Below, piece after piece: positions 19,988 to 27,743 of a stretch of DNA of 64,000 nt. The position numbers were made by a program, and so were the translations under genes. This DNA is from Actinocrispum wychmicini (GTDB lineage: Bacteria; Actinomycetota; Actinomycetes; Mycobacteriales; Pseudonocardiaceae): positions 1 through 64,000 of the forward strand of contig NZ_SLWS01000008.1 of NCBI RefSeq assembly GCF_004345645.1, written 5' to 3'. The notes beneath the pieces were generated by a model. The model was given only the letters and a program-made list of their open reading frames with translations. It was not told the DNA's origin and did no database searches. The number at the start of each line of letters is the position of its first letter. Within the stretch, counting starts at the first letter, position 1.

Positions 19988-20800
19988 GTGTTGCTCACTG
20001 TTCTCGGTTGCCGCGCGGGTATGCCCGCGGACGGCGTGCCCAGCTCCGGATATCTGGTACAGACCGGGGGCGCGCGGATCCTGCTCGACTGCGGCCCCGG
20101 CACCGCGACCGCGCTCAGCGCGCTGACCGCCCCGACCGCCCTGGACGCCGTGGTGATCAGCCACTTCCACACTGATCATTGCTACGACCTGCTGCCCCTG
20201 GGCAAGTCCTTGTTGGCGCGCCTGGCACCGATGCCCGGCGGCCCACCCCAGCCCGACGACTTCCGCCCGGTACCCCTGTACGTGCCCAGCGGTGCTCGTT
20301 CGCTGTTCGAACGATGGGCCGCGCTGTTCCCCGTGACCACGATGCCCGTCCTCGACCGTGCCTTCGACCTGGCTTTCGACGTGCGCGAATACCAGCCCGG
20401 CGACCGCGTCACCATCGGCGACTGCACAGCCGAGCTGCACTCACTCCGGCACGTCAAGCCGAACTGCGGAATCCGGCTGACATGCCCGACCGGCACCCTC
20501 GCGTACACCGGTGACACCGGCCCCACACCAGCCCTGCTTGGCCTCGCCGCCGGCGCGGACGTACTGCTGGCCGAAGCCACCCTCGCCGAAACCGACCGCA
20601 CCGACCACGGCCACCTCTCCGGCGCCGACGCGGGCGCCGCCGCCGCGGTCGCCGACGTCAACCACCTGGTCCTCACCCACTTCGCCGCTGGGGACGAGGA
20701 GTGGTTGCGCGGGCTGGCCATGGCTGCCGCCAGCGAGTTCACCGGCCGCATCACCCTCGCCGAACCAGGACTGACCATCCCCGTCGCCGACCGGCGGTGA
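19988..20800 (+). CDS. Metallo-beta-lactamase-fold hydrolase (RNase Z/AtsA-like)
   Basis: 270-aa MBL-fold protein with the metal motif HFHTDHC (HxHxDH), a following Asp in YTGDTG and a late His in VLTHF. The arrangement resembles RNase Z and arylsulfatase-like MBL proteins. The GTG at 19988 gives the family's compact N-terminus (LLTVLGCRAGMPADG); the frame stays open upstream but is not coding-like. A TACGGT box at 19975-19980 sits 7 nt before the GTG. It lies divergent to cluster I and 43 nt before an enoyl-CoA hydratase gene. Its substrate is unknown. Confidence 0.85.
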   Translation: MLLTVLGCRAGMPADGVPSSGYLVQTGGARILLDCGPGTATALSALTAPTALDAVVISHFHTDHCYDLLPLGKSLLARLAPMPGGPPQPDDFRPVPLYVPSGARSLFERWAALFPVTTMPVLDRAFDLAFDVREYQPGDRVTIGDCTAELHSLRHVKPNCGIRLTCPTGTLAYTGDTGPTPALLGLAAGADVLLAEATLAETDRTDHGHLSGADAGAAAAVADVNHLVLTHFAAGDEEWLRGLAMAAASEFTGRITLAEPGLTIPVADRR

Positions 20801-20843
20801 GGCCGGGCTGGCGTCCGGGCGGCGGACCCGCGATGATCGCTGG

Positions 20844-21578
20844 GTGATCGACATAGCCGTGCACGACGGCATCGCTGTCCTGACGTTGAACCACGGACCG
20901 GTGAACGCGCTGGACCTGGAGCTGCTCACCGCCGTTCCCGAGACCCTCACCGCCGTCGCCGACGCCCGCGCGGTCGTGCTGACCGGTCAGGGGCGGTCGT
21001 TCTCGGCTGGTGTCGACCTGAAGCGGATCGTCGACGGTGGGCCGCGGTACGTCGAGAAGTTCCTGCCGGCGTTGAGCGTCGCGATGCTGGCTGTGTTCGA
21101 GCATCCGGCGCCGGTTGTGGCCGCCGTGAATGGTCACGCGCTGGCTGGTGGGTGTGTTCTGGCGGCCGCTTGTGATGTTCGGCTGATGTCGGGCGGCACC
21201 ATTGGGCTGACCGAGCTTGCCGCGGGCGTGCCGTTCCCCACGGTTCCTTTGGAGATCATGCGCCATGCCGTCGGCCCGGCGCTGGACTCGATGGTGCTGG
21301 AGGCCGGCCGGCTGACTCCTGAGCGGGCCCGCGAGATCGGCCTTGTGCACGAGGTCGTCGAGCCTGACCAGCTGCTCACCGCCGCACTGGCCAGGGCGGA
21401 AGGGCTCTGCGCCGCGCCGGCCGACGTGTACGCCATGTCCAAGTTCCAGTTGCGCAGGCCCGTCCGGGAACGCATTGACACCGCCCAGCCGTCGGACGAT
21501 CCGCGGGCGACGAAGATCTGGAGTTCCGAACGTACCAACCAAACCCTGCGTACTTATCTGGAGTCCTTGCGCCGGTAA
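20844..21578 (+). CDS. Enoyl-CoA hydratase/isomerase family protein
   Basis: 244-aa crotonase-fold protein with the oxyanion-hole segment (SFSAGVDLKRI) and the second loop (NGHALAGGCVLAAACDVRLM). It would act on an acyl-CoA thioester. GTG start, probably co-transcribed with the MBL gene. A second crotonase-fold protein encoded at 22186-22950 is more divergent, so the two are not a recent duplication. Confidence 0.88.
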   Translation: MIDIAVHDGIAVLTLNHGPVNALDLELLTAVPETLTAVADARAVVLTGQGRSFSAGVDLKRIVDGGPRYVEKFLPALSVAMLAVFEHPAPVVAAVNGHALAGGCVLAAACDVRLMSGGTIGLTELAAGVPFPTVPLEIMRHAVGPALDSMVLEAGRLTPERAREIGLVHEVVEPDQLLTAALARAEGLCAAPADVYAMSKFQLRRPVRERIDTAQPSDDPRATKIWSSERTNQTLRTYLESLRR

Positions 21579-21609
21579 CGGGTCGCTGATCGGAGTCGAC
21601 GCACGGGCT

Positions 21610-21897
21610 ATGAGACGACTACTGACGCTCATGGCAACTGTGGCTGTCGGACTCGGTTTCGTCGTGGCAGGTACGGCGAACGCCGAATCCGCGTCGTACA
21701 AGTGCGTACGGGTGGACCCGCCGACCTGGCCGGTGAGCGGCTACGCGACGGCGATCGACTGTGTTGGTCCGGAGGGCAGTTTTCACCCCGTGTCCTTCAA
21801 CAGCACGTCCCCGTTGTCGGCCAGGTTCTGCTTGTCGGGGTTCACCTATCGCGACGGGCAGGGCAGGTTGGACGTCGACGGGAGGTTCTGCTCATGA
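21610..21897 (+). CDS. Small secreted four-cysteine protein, first of a tandem pair
   Basis: 95 aa. A signal peptide (MRRLLTLMATVAVGLGFV, cleavage after about residue 26 in TANA) precedes a mature part of about 69 residues with four Cys in the order YKC, DCVGPxGSF, a third in ARFC, and the C-terminal RFC. I do not know the family. Its stop overlaps the start of the next gene by 4 nt, and the two proteins share length, signal and Cys pattern, so they are a tandem duplication. Two disulfides are likely in the mature form. Confidence 0.8.
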   Translation: MRRLLTLMATVAVGLGFVVAGTANAESASYKCVRVDPPTWPVSGYATAIDCVGPEGSFHPVSFNSTSPLSARFCLSGFTYRDGQGRLDVDGRFCS

Positions 21898-22181
21898 GAC
21901 GACTGCTGACGCTCGTGACGACTGTGGCTGTCGGACTCGGATTCGTCGTGACAGGGACCGCGAACGCCGCGCCTGTGTACTACAAATGTGCTTTTGTGAG
22001 CATCCCGTTCGGGCCGCCGATGTTCGCCGCCATAGCGCAGGACTGCGTCGGGCCGGTAGGCAGTTTCCGGCAGGTCATCTTTCTTGACACGCCTCCGGCG
22101 GCGGCCTCGTACTGCTCTACTGCGCGCGCCTACGGGACCGCGCAGGGCCGGCTGGACGTCACTGGCCAGTACTGCCAATAA
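21894..22181 (+). CDS. Small secreted four-cysteine protein, second of a tandem pair
   Basis: 95 aa, paralogous to its upstream neighbour. The signal peptides are nearly identical at DNA level (ATGAGACGACT(A/G)CTGACGCTC), while mature regions have diverged but keep the four Cys, the DCVGPxGSF segment and the GQGRLDV/AQGRLDV tail. The ATG overlaps the previous stop (ATGA), implying coupled translation and equal dosage. It ends 4 nt before a convergent hydratase gene. Function unknown; an extracellular small-protein role is inferred. Confidence 0.8.
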   Translation: MRRLLTLVTTVAVGLGFVVTGTANAAPVYYKCAFVSIPFGPPMFAAIAQDCVGPVGSFRQVIFLDTPPAAASYCSTARAYGTAQGRLDVTGQYCQ

Positions 22182-22185
22182 CGGG

Positions 22186-22950
22186 TCAGTGGCCTGTCCA
22201 TTCTGGGCGTTTCTTGGCGGTGAAGGCCGTGACGGCGGCGTGGAAGTCCGCCGAGCCGTAGACCCGCGAGATGATGTCGGTGTCGTCGACGACACCGGCG
22301 CGTCTGAGTCGGCGCAATGCTTCCTTGGTCGCCCACATGCTCAGCGGGGCGTGCCCGAGCAAGCGCTCGACCAGGAGGGCGAGCACGTCGTCGAGGTTCT
22401 CCGCGACCTCGCTGAGGAATCCGGTCGCGCGGGCCTCGTCGGCGGCCATCATCCGGGCGGTGAGCAGCAGTTCGGTGGTACGGGACTGGCCGAAGTGGTG
22501 GGTGAGCAGGGCCAGCGTCGCGGTGGACAGGCAGTTGCCGAGGGTGCGGGCGATGGGTACGCCGAACACCGAACGTGGGGTGGCGATCCGCAGGTCGCAG
22601 GCGCACGCGATACCCAGGCCGCCGCCGACGCAGTAGCCGTCGATCACCGCGACCGTGGGAACGTCCACATCGGACAGCCGGTCGATGATGTCGGTGACCC
22701 GATGTTCGTAGTCGACGCCGTCTTCGCCCGACGAGAACTTGGCGAACTGGGTGATGTCCGTGCCGGCGACGAACGCCTGCCCGCCAGCGCCGCGCAACAC
22801 CATCACCCTGATCGTGTCGTCGGCGTCGGCCTGGGAGCACGCTTGGGCCAGGCCTTCGTACATCCCCCAAGTCATGGCGTTGCGCTGCTTGGGACGGTTG
22901 AAGGTGACCGTCAGCACCGGCCCGTCGGCCGTGATCTCCAGGTCACTCAT
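22186..22950 (-). CDS. Enoyl-CoA hydratase/isomerase family protein
   Basis: 254-aa crotonase-fold protein (AFVAGTDITQF; DGYCVGGGLGIACACDLRIAT, split by its own loops). The ATG at 22950 overlaps the CoA-transferase stop by 8 nt, so the two are a coupled operon. Together they fit activation of a carboxylic acid by CoA transfer followed by hydration or isomerisation. A frame open to 23160 is an antisense-like extension and is not used. Confidence 0.9.
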   Translation of the reverse strand: MSDLEITADGPVLTVTFNRPKQRNAMTWGMYEGLAQACSQADADDTIRVMVLRGAGGQAFVAGTDITQFAKFSSGEDGVDYEHRVTDIIDRLSDVDVPTVAVIDGYCVGGGLGIACACDLRIATPRSVFGVPIARTLGNCLSTATLALLTHHFGQSRTTELLLTARMMAADEARATGFLSEVAENLDDVLALLVERLLGHAPLSMWATKEALRRLRRAGVVDDTDIISRVYGSADFHAAVTAFTAKKRPEWTGH

Positions 22951-24073
22951 GGGCGCTCCCGAGTGGGGGACCGGCGTGCGACCGGACCGTGGGTGTACGG
23001 GACAGTCGCATCGGCGAACCGAGTTGTCGCGCCGTGCCGAGAGTGGGATGCGGTGCGTCCCAGAAGAAGGCGCGGTCCACCAGGGTGGGGTCGGTGAACA
23101 CTTGGCCGTAGTCGGCGATCGGCGCGCACGGCACGCCGGCCGCCTCCAGAACCTCCACAATGGACTTGGTAGTGCGGGTGGCGGTCACCCGCTCGATAGC
23201 CTCGATCAACGGCGCACGGTTGCGCAACCGGGATGCGGCGTCGGCGTAACGCGGATCCGCCAGCAGTTCATGGAGTCCGAGCGCGACACAGAACGCGTGC
23301 CACAGCTTCGGTGTGATGGCGCCGACGGTGACGTGCCCGTCCGCGCTGCGCACCGCCTGATACGGCGCGTTGCTTTGGTGCGCCGAGCCGTGCGCCGAGG
23401 CCACCGTGCCGTCGGCGAAGTACATGCCCGCCTCCCACACCGCCAGCGATACGCCCGACTCCAGCAGCGACACGTCGATGTGCTGCCCCTCCCCGGAACG
23501 GTCCCGCTCGCGCAGCGCGGCCGTCACCGCCAACGCGAGATACAGCCCGCAGACCAGGTCGCAGACGGGGACACCGACCTTGACCGGGTCGCCGCCGGGG
23601 AACCCGGTCACGCTCATCAGTCCGCTGCGTGCCTGGGCCATGATGTCCAACCCGGCCAGCCCCGCCAACGGGCCGTCCTGGCCCCAGCCGGACGCGGAGG
23701 CGTACACCAGCCCGGGGTTGTCGGCCCGCAGTGTCTCGTAGCCGAGCCCGAGGCGACGCATCACCCCCGGGCGCAGGTTCTCCACCAGCACGTCCGCGGT
23801 GGCGGCGAGCCGACGGACGGCGGCGTGGCCGTCCCGCGACTTCAGGTCGATCGCGACCGACTCCTTGTTGCGGTTGAGCCGCAGGAACGGGGAGCTTTCC
23901 CCGTCGACGAACGGGCCGGTCGCGCGCATCGGCTCACCGCCGTCCGGGTTCTCGATCTTGAGAACGCGGGCGCCCAGGTCGGCGAGTTGCATGGTGGCGA
24001 ACGGCGCCGCCATGAACGCGCCGATCTCCAGCACGGTCACCCCGGCCAGCGGGGGGCTTTCGGTCGACGACAT
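22943..24073 (-). CDS. Family III CoA transferase (CaiB/BaiF)
   Basis: 376-aa CoA transferase. N-terminal VTVLEIGAFMAAPFAT and LGARVLKIENPDGGEPMR, then GWGQDGPLAGLAGLDIMAQARSG (shown in parts in the family) carrying the catalytic Asp of the GLDIMAQ segment. It moves CoA between carboxylic acids. The ATG at 24073 gives the standard N-terminus. First gene of a two-gene leftward operon with an enoyl-CoA hydratase; divergent from an amidohydrolase gene. Confidence 0.9.
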   Translation of the reverse strand: MSSTESPPLAGVTVLEIGAFMAAPFATMQLADLGARVLKIENPDGGEPMRATGPFVDGESSPFLRLNRNKESVAIDLKSRDGHAAVRRLAATADVLVENLRPGVMRRLGLGYETLRADNPGLVYASASGWGQDGPLAGLAGLDIMAQARSGLMSVTGFPGGDPVKVGVPVCDLVCGLYLALAVTAALRERDRSGEGQHIDVSLLESGVSLAVWEAGMYFADGTVASAHGSAHQSNAPYQAVRSADGHVTVGAITPKLWHAFCVALGLHELLADPRYADAASRLRNRAPLIEAIERVTATRTTKSIVEVLEAAGVPCAPIADYGQVFTDPTLVDRAFFWDAPHPTLGTARQLGSPMRLSRTPTVRSHAGPPLGSAHE

Positions 24074-24157
24074 ACTGCTCGACGCTAGCCGATCATCAAG
24101 GCCAGGGGCAGCGTATGTTGCTCGACAGGGGGCTCGACCTGACCGGGAGGCTCGTAC

Positions 24158-25357
24158 ATGACTGATCTGCTGCTGCGCCAAGGACTTGTGCTCGACGTCA
24201 GCACCGGCGACTATCGTGAGACGAGCATCCGGTGCGCCGGCGGCCGGATCGTCGAGACAGGGCCGAACCTGACCGCCCCCGACGACGTCCAGGTGCTCGA
24301 CCTCGGGGGCGCGGTTGTGCTGCCCGGTCTGATCGACGGCCACGTGCACGTGGCCGCGCCAACCGCCGATCTGGCCGACATCGCCACCTGGTCACCGTCC
24401 TATTTGGCCGCACACACCGCCCGGATCATGCGTTCGATGCTGCACCGCGGCTTCACGACCGTGCGAGACGTCGCCGGAGCGGACCACGGACTGGCCGATG
24501 CGCAGGCGGAGGGGCTCATCGAAGGGCCACGGCTGGCCTTCGGTGGTCGGGCGCTAAGCCAGACCGGCGGACACGGCGACGGACGTCAGCGCGGCGACGA
24601 CAGGTCGTGCTGCGGCGGGCTCAGCCAAGTGGCGGACGGTGTCGACGCGGTCCGCACGGCGGCACGGAACGAGTTGCGCAAAGGGGCGCACCACATCAAA
24701 GTCCTGGCGTCCGGCGGGGTCGCGTCACCGACCGACCGGATCGACTCCACCCAGTACTCCGAGGACGAACTGCGTGCCGTGGTCGCCGAGGCGGAGGCCG
24801 CGAACCGGTACGTGGCAGCACACGCCTACACCGCACGGGCCGTCAACCGGGCGCTCGAAGCGGGTGTCCGGTCGATCGAGCACGGCAACCTGATCGACGA
24901 CCGAAGCATCGACCTGTTCCGCGAGCACGACGCTTTCCTCGTGCCCACGCTGGTCACGTACTGGGCGCTCGCCGACGAGGGAGTGGCGTCCGGGCTTTCG
25001 CAGTCAAGCCGCGCCAAGGTCGACGAGGTCCTGGAGGGCGGCCTGCGCGCGCTGGAGTCGGCCGACCGCGGCGGCGTGCGACTCGTGTACGGCAGCGACC
25101 TGCTCGGCGGCATGCACCGGCACCAGAACCACGAGTTCCGGCTGCGCCGGGAAGTGCAGCAACCGCTGGACATTGTCCGCGCCGCCACCAGCACGGCCGC
25201 CGACCTGCTCGGCATGTCCGGCGAAATCGGCACGGTGGACATCGGCGCCCACGCCGACCTGCTTGTGCTCAATGGTGACCCGATTGCCGATATCGGTGTT
25301 CTCGCCGACCCCGCACATATCACTCACATCGTGCAGTCCGGCCGGCTCGTGCGTTAG
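24158..25357 (+). CDS. Metal-dependent amidohydrolase (prolidase/imidazolonepropionase-like)
   Basis: 399-aa amidohydrolase superfamily enzyme. Metal ligands appear as DGHVH (about residue 64), the bridging Lys in HHIKVLASGG, His in AAHAYTARA and SIEHGN, and Asp in VYGSDLLGG. This set matches the Zn-dependent cytosolic branch that includes prolidase-like dipeptidases and related hydrolases. The ATG has a GGGAGG site about 10 nt upstream. The substrate is unresolved; an N-acyl or dipeptide amide is plausible. Confidence 0.87.
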   Translation: MTDLLLRQGLVLDVSTGDYRETSIRCAGGRIVETGPNLTAPDDVQVLDLGGAVVLPGLIDGHVHVAAPTADLADIATWSPSYLAAHTARIMRSMLHRGFTTVRDVAGADHGLADAQAEGLIEGPRLAFGGRALSQTGGHGDGRQRGDDRSCCGGLSQVADGVDAVRTAARNELRKGAHHIKVLASGGVASPTDRIDSTQYSEDELRAVVAEAEAANRYVAAHAYTARAVNRALEAGVRSIEHGNLIDDRSIDLFREHDAFLVPTLVTYWALADEGVASGLSQSSRAKVDEVLEGGLRALESADRGGVRLVYGSDLLGGMHRHQNHEFRLRREVQQPLDIVRAATSTAADLLGMSGEIGTVDIGAHADLLVLNGDPIADIGVLADPAHITHIVQSGRLVR

Positions 25358-25448
25358 CGAACAATTCTTTTTTCGTCAATCACCGAACTGTCGACGGACA
25401 CCTGTTCGTCCGACAGACAAATGTCACTGAAGGTGCTTGACTGGCCAT

Positions 25449-26285
25449 ATGATGATCGCGCGAGTGCGAACGAAGGAAAAGCGGCGCGGAAGTTCGGAGC
25501 GGGTGATCGAGGAGCTGGTGTTCTCCGGTCGGATGCCCACGAATGTCGCCAGCGGCCAAGGCGATCACACGGTGGCCGAAGGGTTGCTCCGCCGGGTGAT
25601 ACACAAGGTTGTCGGTCAGCGTCGGAACGACGCCTTCGCGGTCGTTCTCGACCTGGTGATCAACAGTTCCCTGTCGGCCGACAAGGCGGACGCCATCGTC
25701 GAGAAGAACCAACCGCATTACCAGGGATTCGCCGACAAAAGCGGTGAGGATCAGAACCGGCTGCTCGAAGACCTGATCCAGGACTATGTCAGGGCCGCCA
25801 ACAAACGCGCCTACACGGCGTTCCCTCGAAAAGCCGCCAAGACAGCTGGCGGCGGCGGCGAACGAGCGGCCTTGAAACAGCTCGATCTGCTGTCCGTGAA
25901 GTACTACGACAACTACAAGCAGGAAGTCCCGGACGAGCACCACATCGCGGAGCAAGATCGGCAGATCTTCGTGGCGAACGTCTGCACGCTCGTCGACTAC
26001 GCGGGGGACGACATCGAAGAGGCTGTCAAGATAGTCCAGCGGGCGATGGTGACCGCCTTGGAGCGCGTTCCCTTCTACGTGATCTGGCAGTCGCTGCTCG
26101 AACGGGTCACGGCCAAGCTGATCGTCGAAGACGCGGCGTTTCGGGACGACGTCACCGAAAAGGTCGCGGCGATCCTCACGAAATCGTATGTCGAGGAGTA
26201 CCGCGCGGCTTGGTGCATCGGTCCGTCGGTGTGGGACGAGGGCGAAGACACCGACGAGGAGAGCAGTTCGGGCACGGAGCACTGA
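25449..26285 (+). CDS. Conserved-looking hypothetical cytosolic protein
   Basis: 278 aa from the ATG at 25449 (another ATG follows at 25452; a TTG lies 12 nt upstream). I do not recognise the family. It has no signal or membrane span, is rich in Lys/Glu/Asp helices, and has a Gly-rich hinge (KTAGGGGERA, about residue 135) that splits it into two parts, with an acidic Ser-rich tail (EGEDTDEESSSG). Codon use is less GC-biased at the third position than in its neighbours, and the 90-bp upstream gap is AT-rich for this genome, which hints at transfer. It stands alone before the MFS gene. Confidence 0.6.
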   Translation: MMIARVRTKEKRRGSSERVIEELVFSGRMPTNVASGQGDHTVAEGLLRRVIHKVVGQRRNDAFAVVLDLVINSSLSADKADAIVEKNQPHYQGFADKSGEDQNRLLEDLIQDYVRAANKRAYTAFPRKAAKTAGGGGERAALKQLDLLSVKYYDNYKQEVPDEHHIAEQDRQIFVANVCTLVDYAGDDIEEAVKIVQRAMVTALERVPFYVIWQSLLERVTAKLIVEDAAFRDDVTEKVAAILTKSYVEEYRAAWCIGPSVWDEGEDTDEESSSGTEH

Positions 26286-26293
26286 CGGACTTG

Positions 26294-26324
26294 TTGACCT
26301 CAAGTTTACTTGTGGTTCTAGGTT
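26294..26324 (+). promoter_or_regulatory. MerR/SoxR-type promoter of the MFS gene
   Basis: TTGACC (26294-26299) and TAGGTT (26319-26324) are separated by 19 bp, the stretched spacing used by MerR-family activators. The spacer region holds a near-palindrome, ACCTCAAGTTTACTTGTGGT (26297-26316), matching in 8 of 10 pairs and very close to SoxR-type boxes (CCTCAAGTTAACTTGAGG). The ATG of the MFS gene is 6 nt past the -10 box. Confidence 0.8.
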
Positions 26325-26330
26325 CAGGTC

Positions 26331-27734
26331 ATGAACACGACAGTCACGGACGCCGAACCCGGCCAGACCGCGGGCACGTTTCGGGAGCTGCTGGGATCCG
26401 GCCGGCTCGCCACGTCCGTCGTCCTGGTCGGCGGGGTGGCGCTGCAGGCGATCAACCTGTTCCTCACCACCAGCCTGATGCCGACGGCGATCACCGACGT
26501 CGGCGGCGAGCGGCTGTACGCGTGGAGCACGACGGTGTTCACGATCGCCTCTGTCGTGTCGTCGATGCTGGTCAGCCGGGTGCTGGCGGGTCGGGGGCCG
26601 AAGCTGGCGTACCTGATCGCGCTCGGCCCGTTCATCCTCGGCACGGCCATCTCCGCGATGAGCCCGACCATGGCCGTCATGCTCGTCGGCCGGGCCGTCC
26701 AGGGCGCCGGCGGCGGCCTGCTGGCCGGACTCGCCTACGCGGTCATCCAGTCCGCGTACCCGCAGCGGCTCTGGGCCAAGGCGACCGCGCTGGTGTCGGC
26801 GATGTGGGGTGTCGGCACCCTGATCGGCCCGACCATCGGCGGCGCCTTCGCCCAGTTCGGGGCGTGGCGGCTGGCGTTCGTGCTGCTCGCCGTACTGGCC
26901 GTGGGGATCGCGTTCATCGTGCCGCGGGCGTTGCCGCAGTCCAGGTCGGAGACGAAGGTCGAGCCGATTCCGGTGCTGTCGCTCACGATCCTGGCCGCTG
27001 CCGCCGGCCTCATCAGCGTCGCCAGCATCCTCAGTGACACCGCTCTGATTGTCGCGGCGATCGTCGCCGCGCTGCTGGTGGCGGGGTGGTTCGTCCGGCG
27101 TGAGCGGCGCTCCGAGGTGCGCGTCCTGCCGAAGTCCACCTACACCGCGGGTTCCCCGCTGAAGTGGATCTACCTGTCGATCGTGGTGCTCGCCACGGGC
27201 GCGGCCGCCGAGACGTTCGCCCCGCTGTTCGGCCAGCGCCTCGCTGGGCTCCAGCCGCTGGTCGCCGGGTTCCTCGGCGCCGCCGTCTCGGTCGGCTGGT
27301 CGACCAGCATGCTCTTCAGCGCCAACGCCACCCGGGCCGCGACGATCCGGCGGCTGCGGGTCGCCGGTCCCGCCCTGGTCGGCGTCGGGCTGCTGCTGGC
27401 CGGGCTGCTGCAGCAGGACAACGCGAGTCCGTGGCTGGTCGTGGCGTGGTTCCTGGCACTGGTCGTCGCCGGCTCCGGCATCGGCGTCGCGTTCCCGCAC
27501 CTGATGGTCGCGGCGATGCACGTCACATCGGACCCGGACGAGGCGCGCAAGGCCAGCGCGGGCATCAACACCGTCGAGACGATCGGCCTGGCGTTCGGTT
27601 CGGCCTTCGGCGGCCTCATGGTCAACCTCGGCGCCCCCGCCACCGTGCACTCGGCCCACCTGCTCCTCTTCGGCCTGACGGCGGTCGCCGCCGTCGGTGT
27701 CCTGATCGCCCGGCTCGCCGTGAAAGATCGCTAG
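26331..27734 (+). CDS. MFS transporter, probable drug/metabolite exporter
   Basis: 467-aa major facilitator with many hydrophobic spans (12-14). The antiporter-type motif C region is present (GVGTLIGPTIGGAF), as is GRAVQGAGGGL (motif B-like, Arg in helix 4), fitting an exporter. A soluble Arg-rich linker (RRERRSEVRVLPK) lies mid-protein. Its promoter is of the MerR/SoxR class, so expression in response to redox-active or toxic compounds is likely. No MerR gene lies nearby. An amidase gene follows after 9 nt. Confidence 0.88.
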   Translation: MNTTVTDAEPGQTAGTFRELLGSGRLATSVVLVGGVALQAINLFLTTSLMPTAITDVGGERLYAWSTTVFTIASVVSSMLVSRVLAGRGPKLAYLIALGPFILGTAISAMSPTMAVMLVGRAVQGAGGGLLAGLAYAVIQSAYPQRLWAKATALVSAMWGVGTLIGPTIGGAFAQFGAWRLAFVLLAVLAVGIAFIVPRALPQSRSETKVEPIPVLSLTILAAAAGLISVASILSDTALIVAAIVAALLVAGWFVRRERRSEVRVLPKSTYTAGSPLKWIYLSIVVLATGAAAETFAPLFGQRLAGLQPLVAGFLGAAVSVGWSTSMLFSANATRAATIRRLRVAGPALVGVGLLLAGLLQQDNASPWLVVAWFLALVVAGSGIGVAFPHLMVAAMHVTSDPDEARKASAGINTVETIGLAFGSAFGGLMVNLGAPATVHSAHLLLFGLTAVAAVGVLIARLAVKDR

Positions 27735-27743
27735 GATCCGGTC

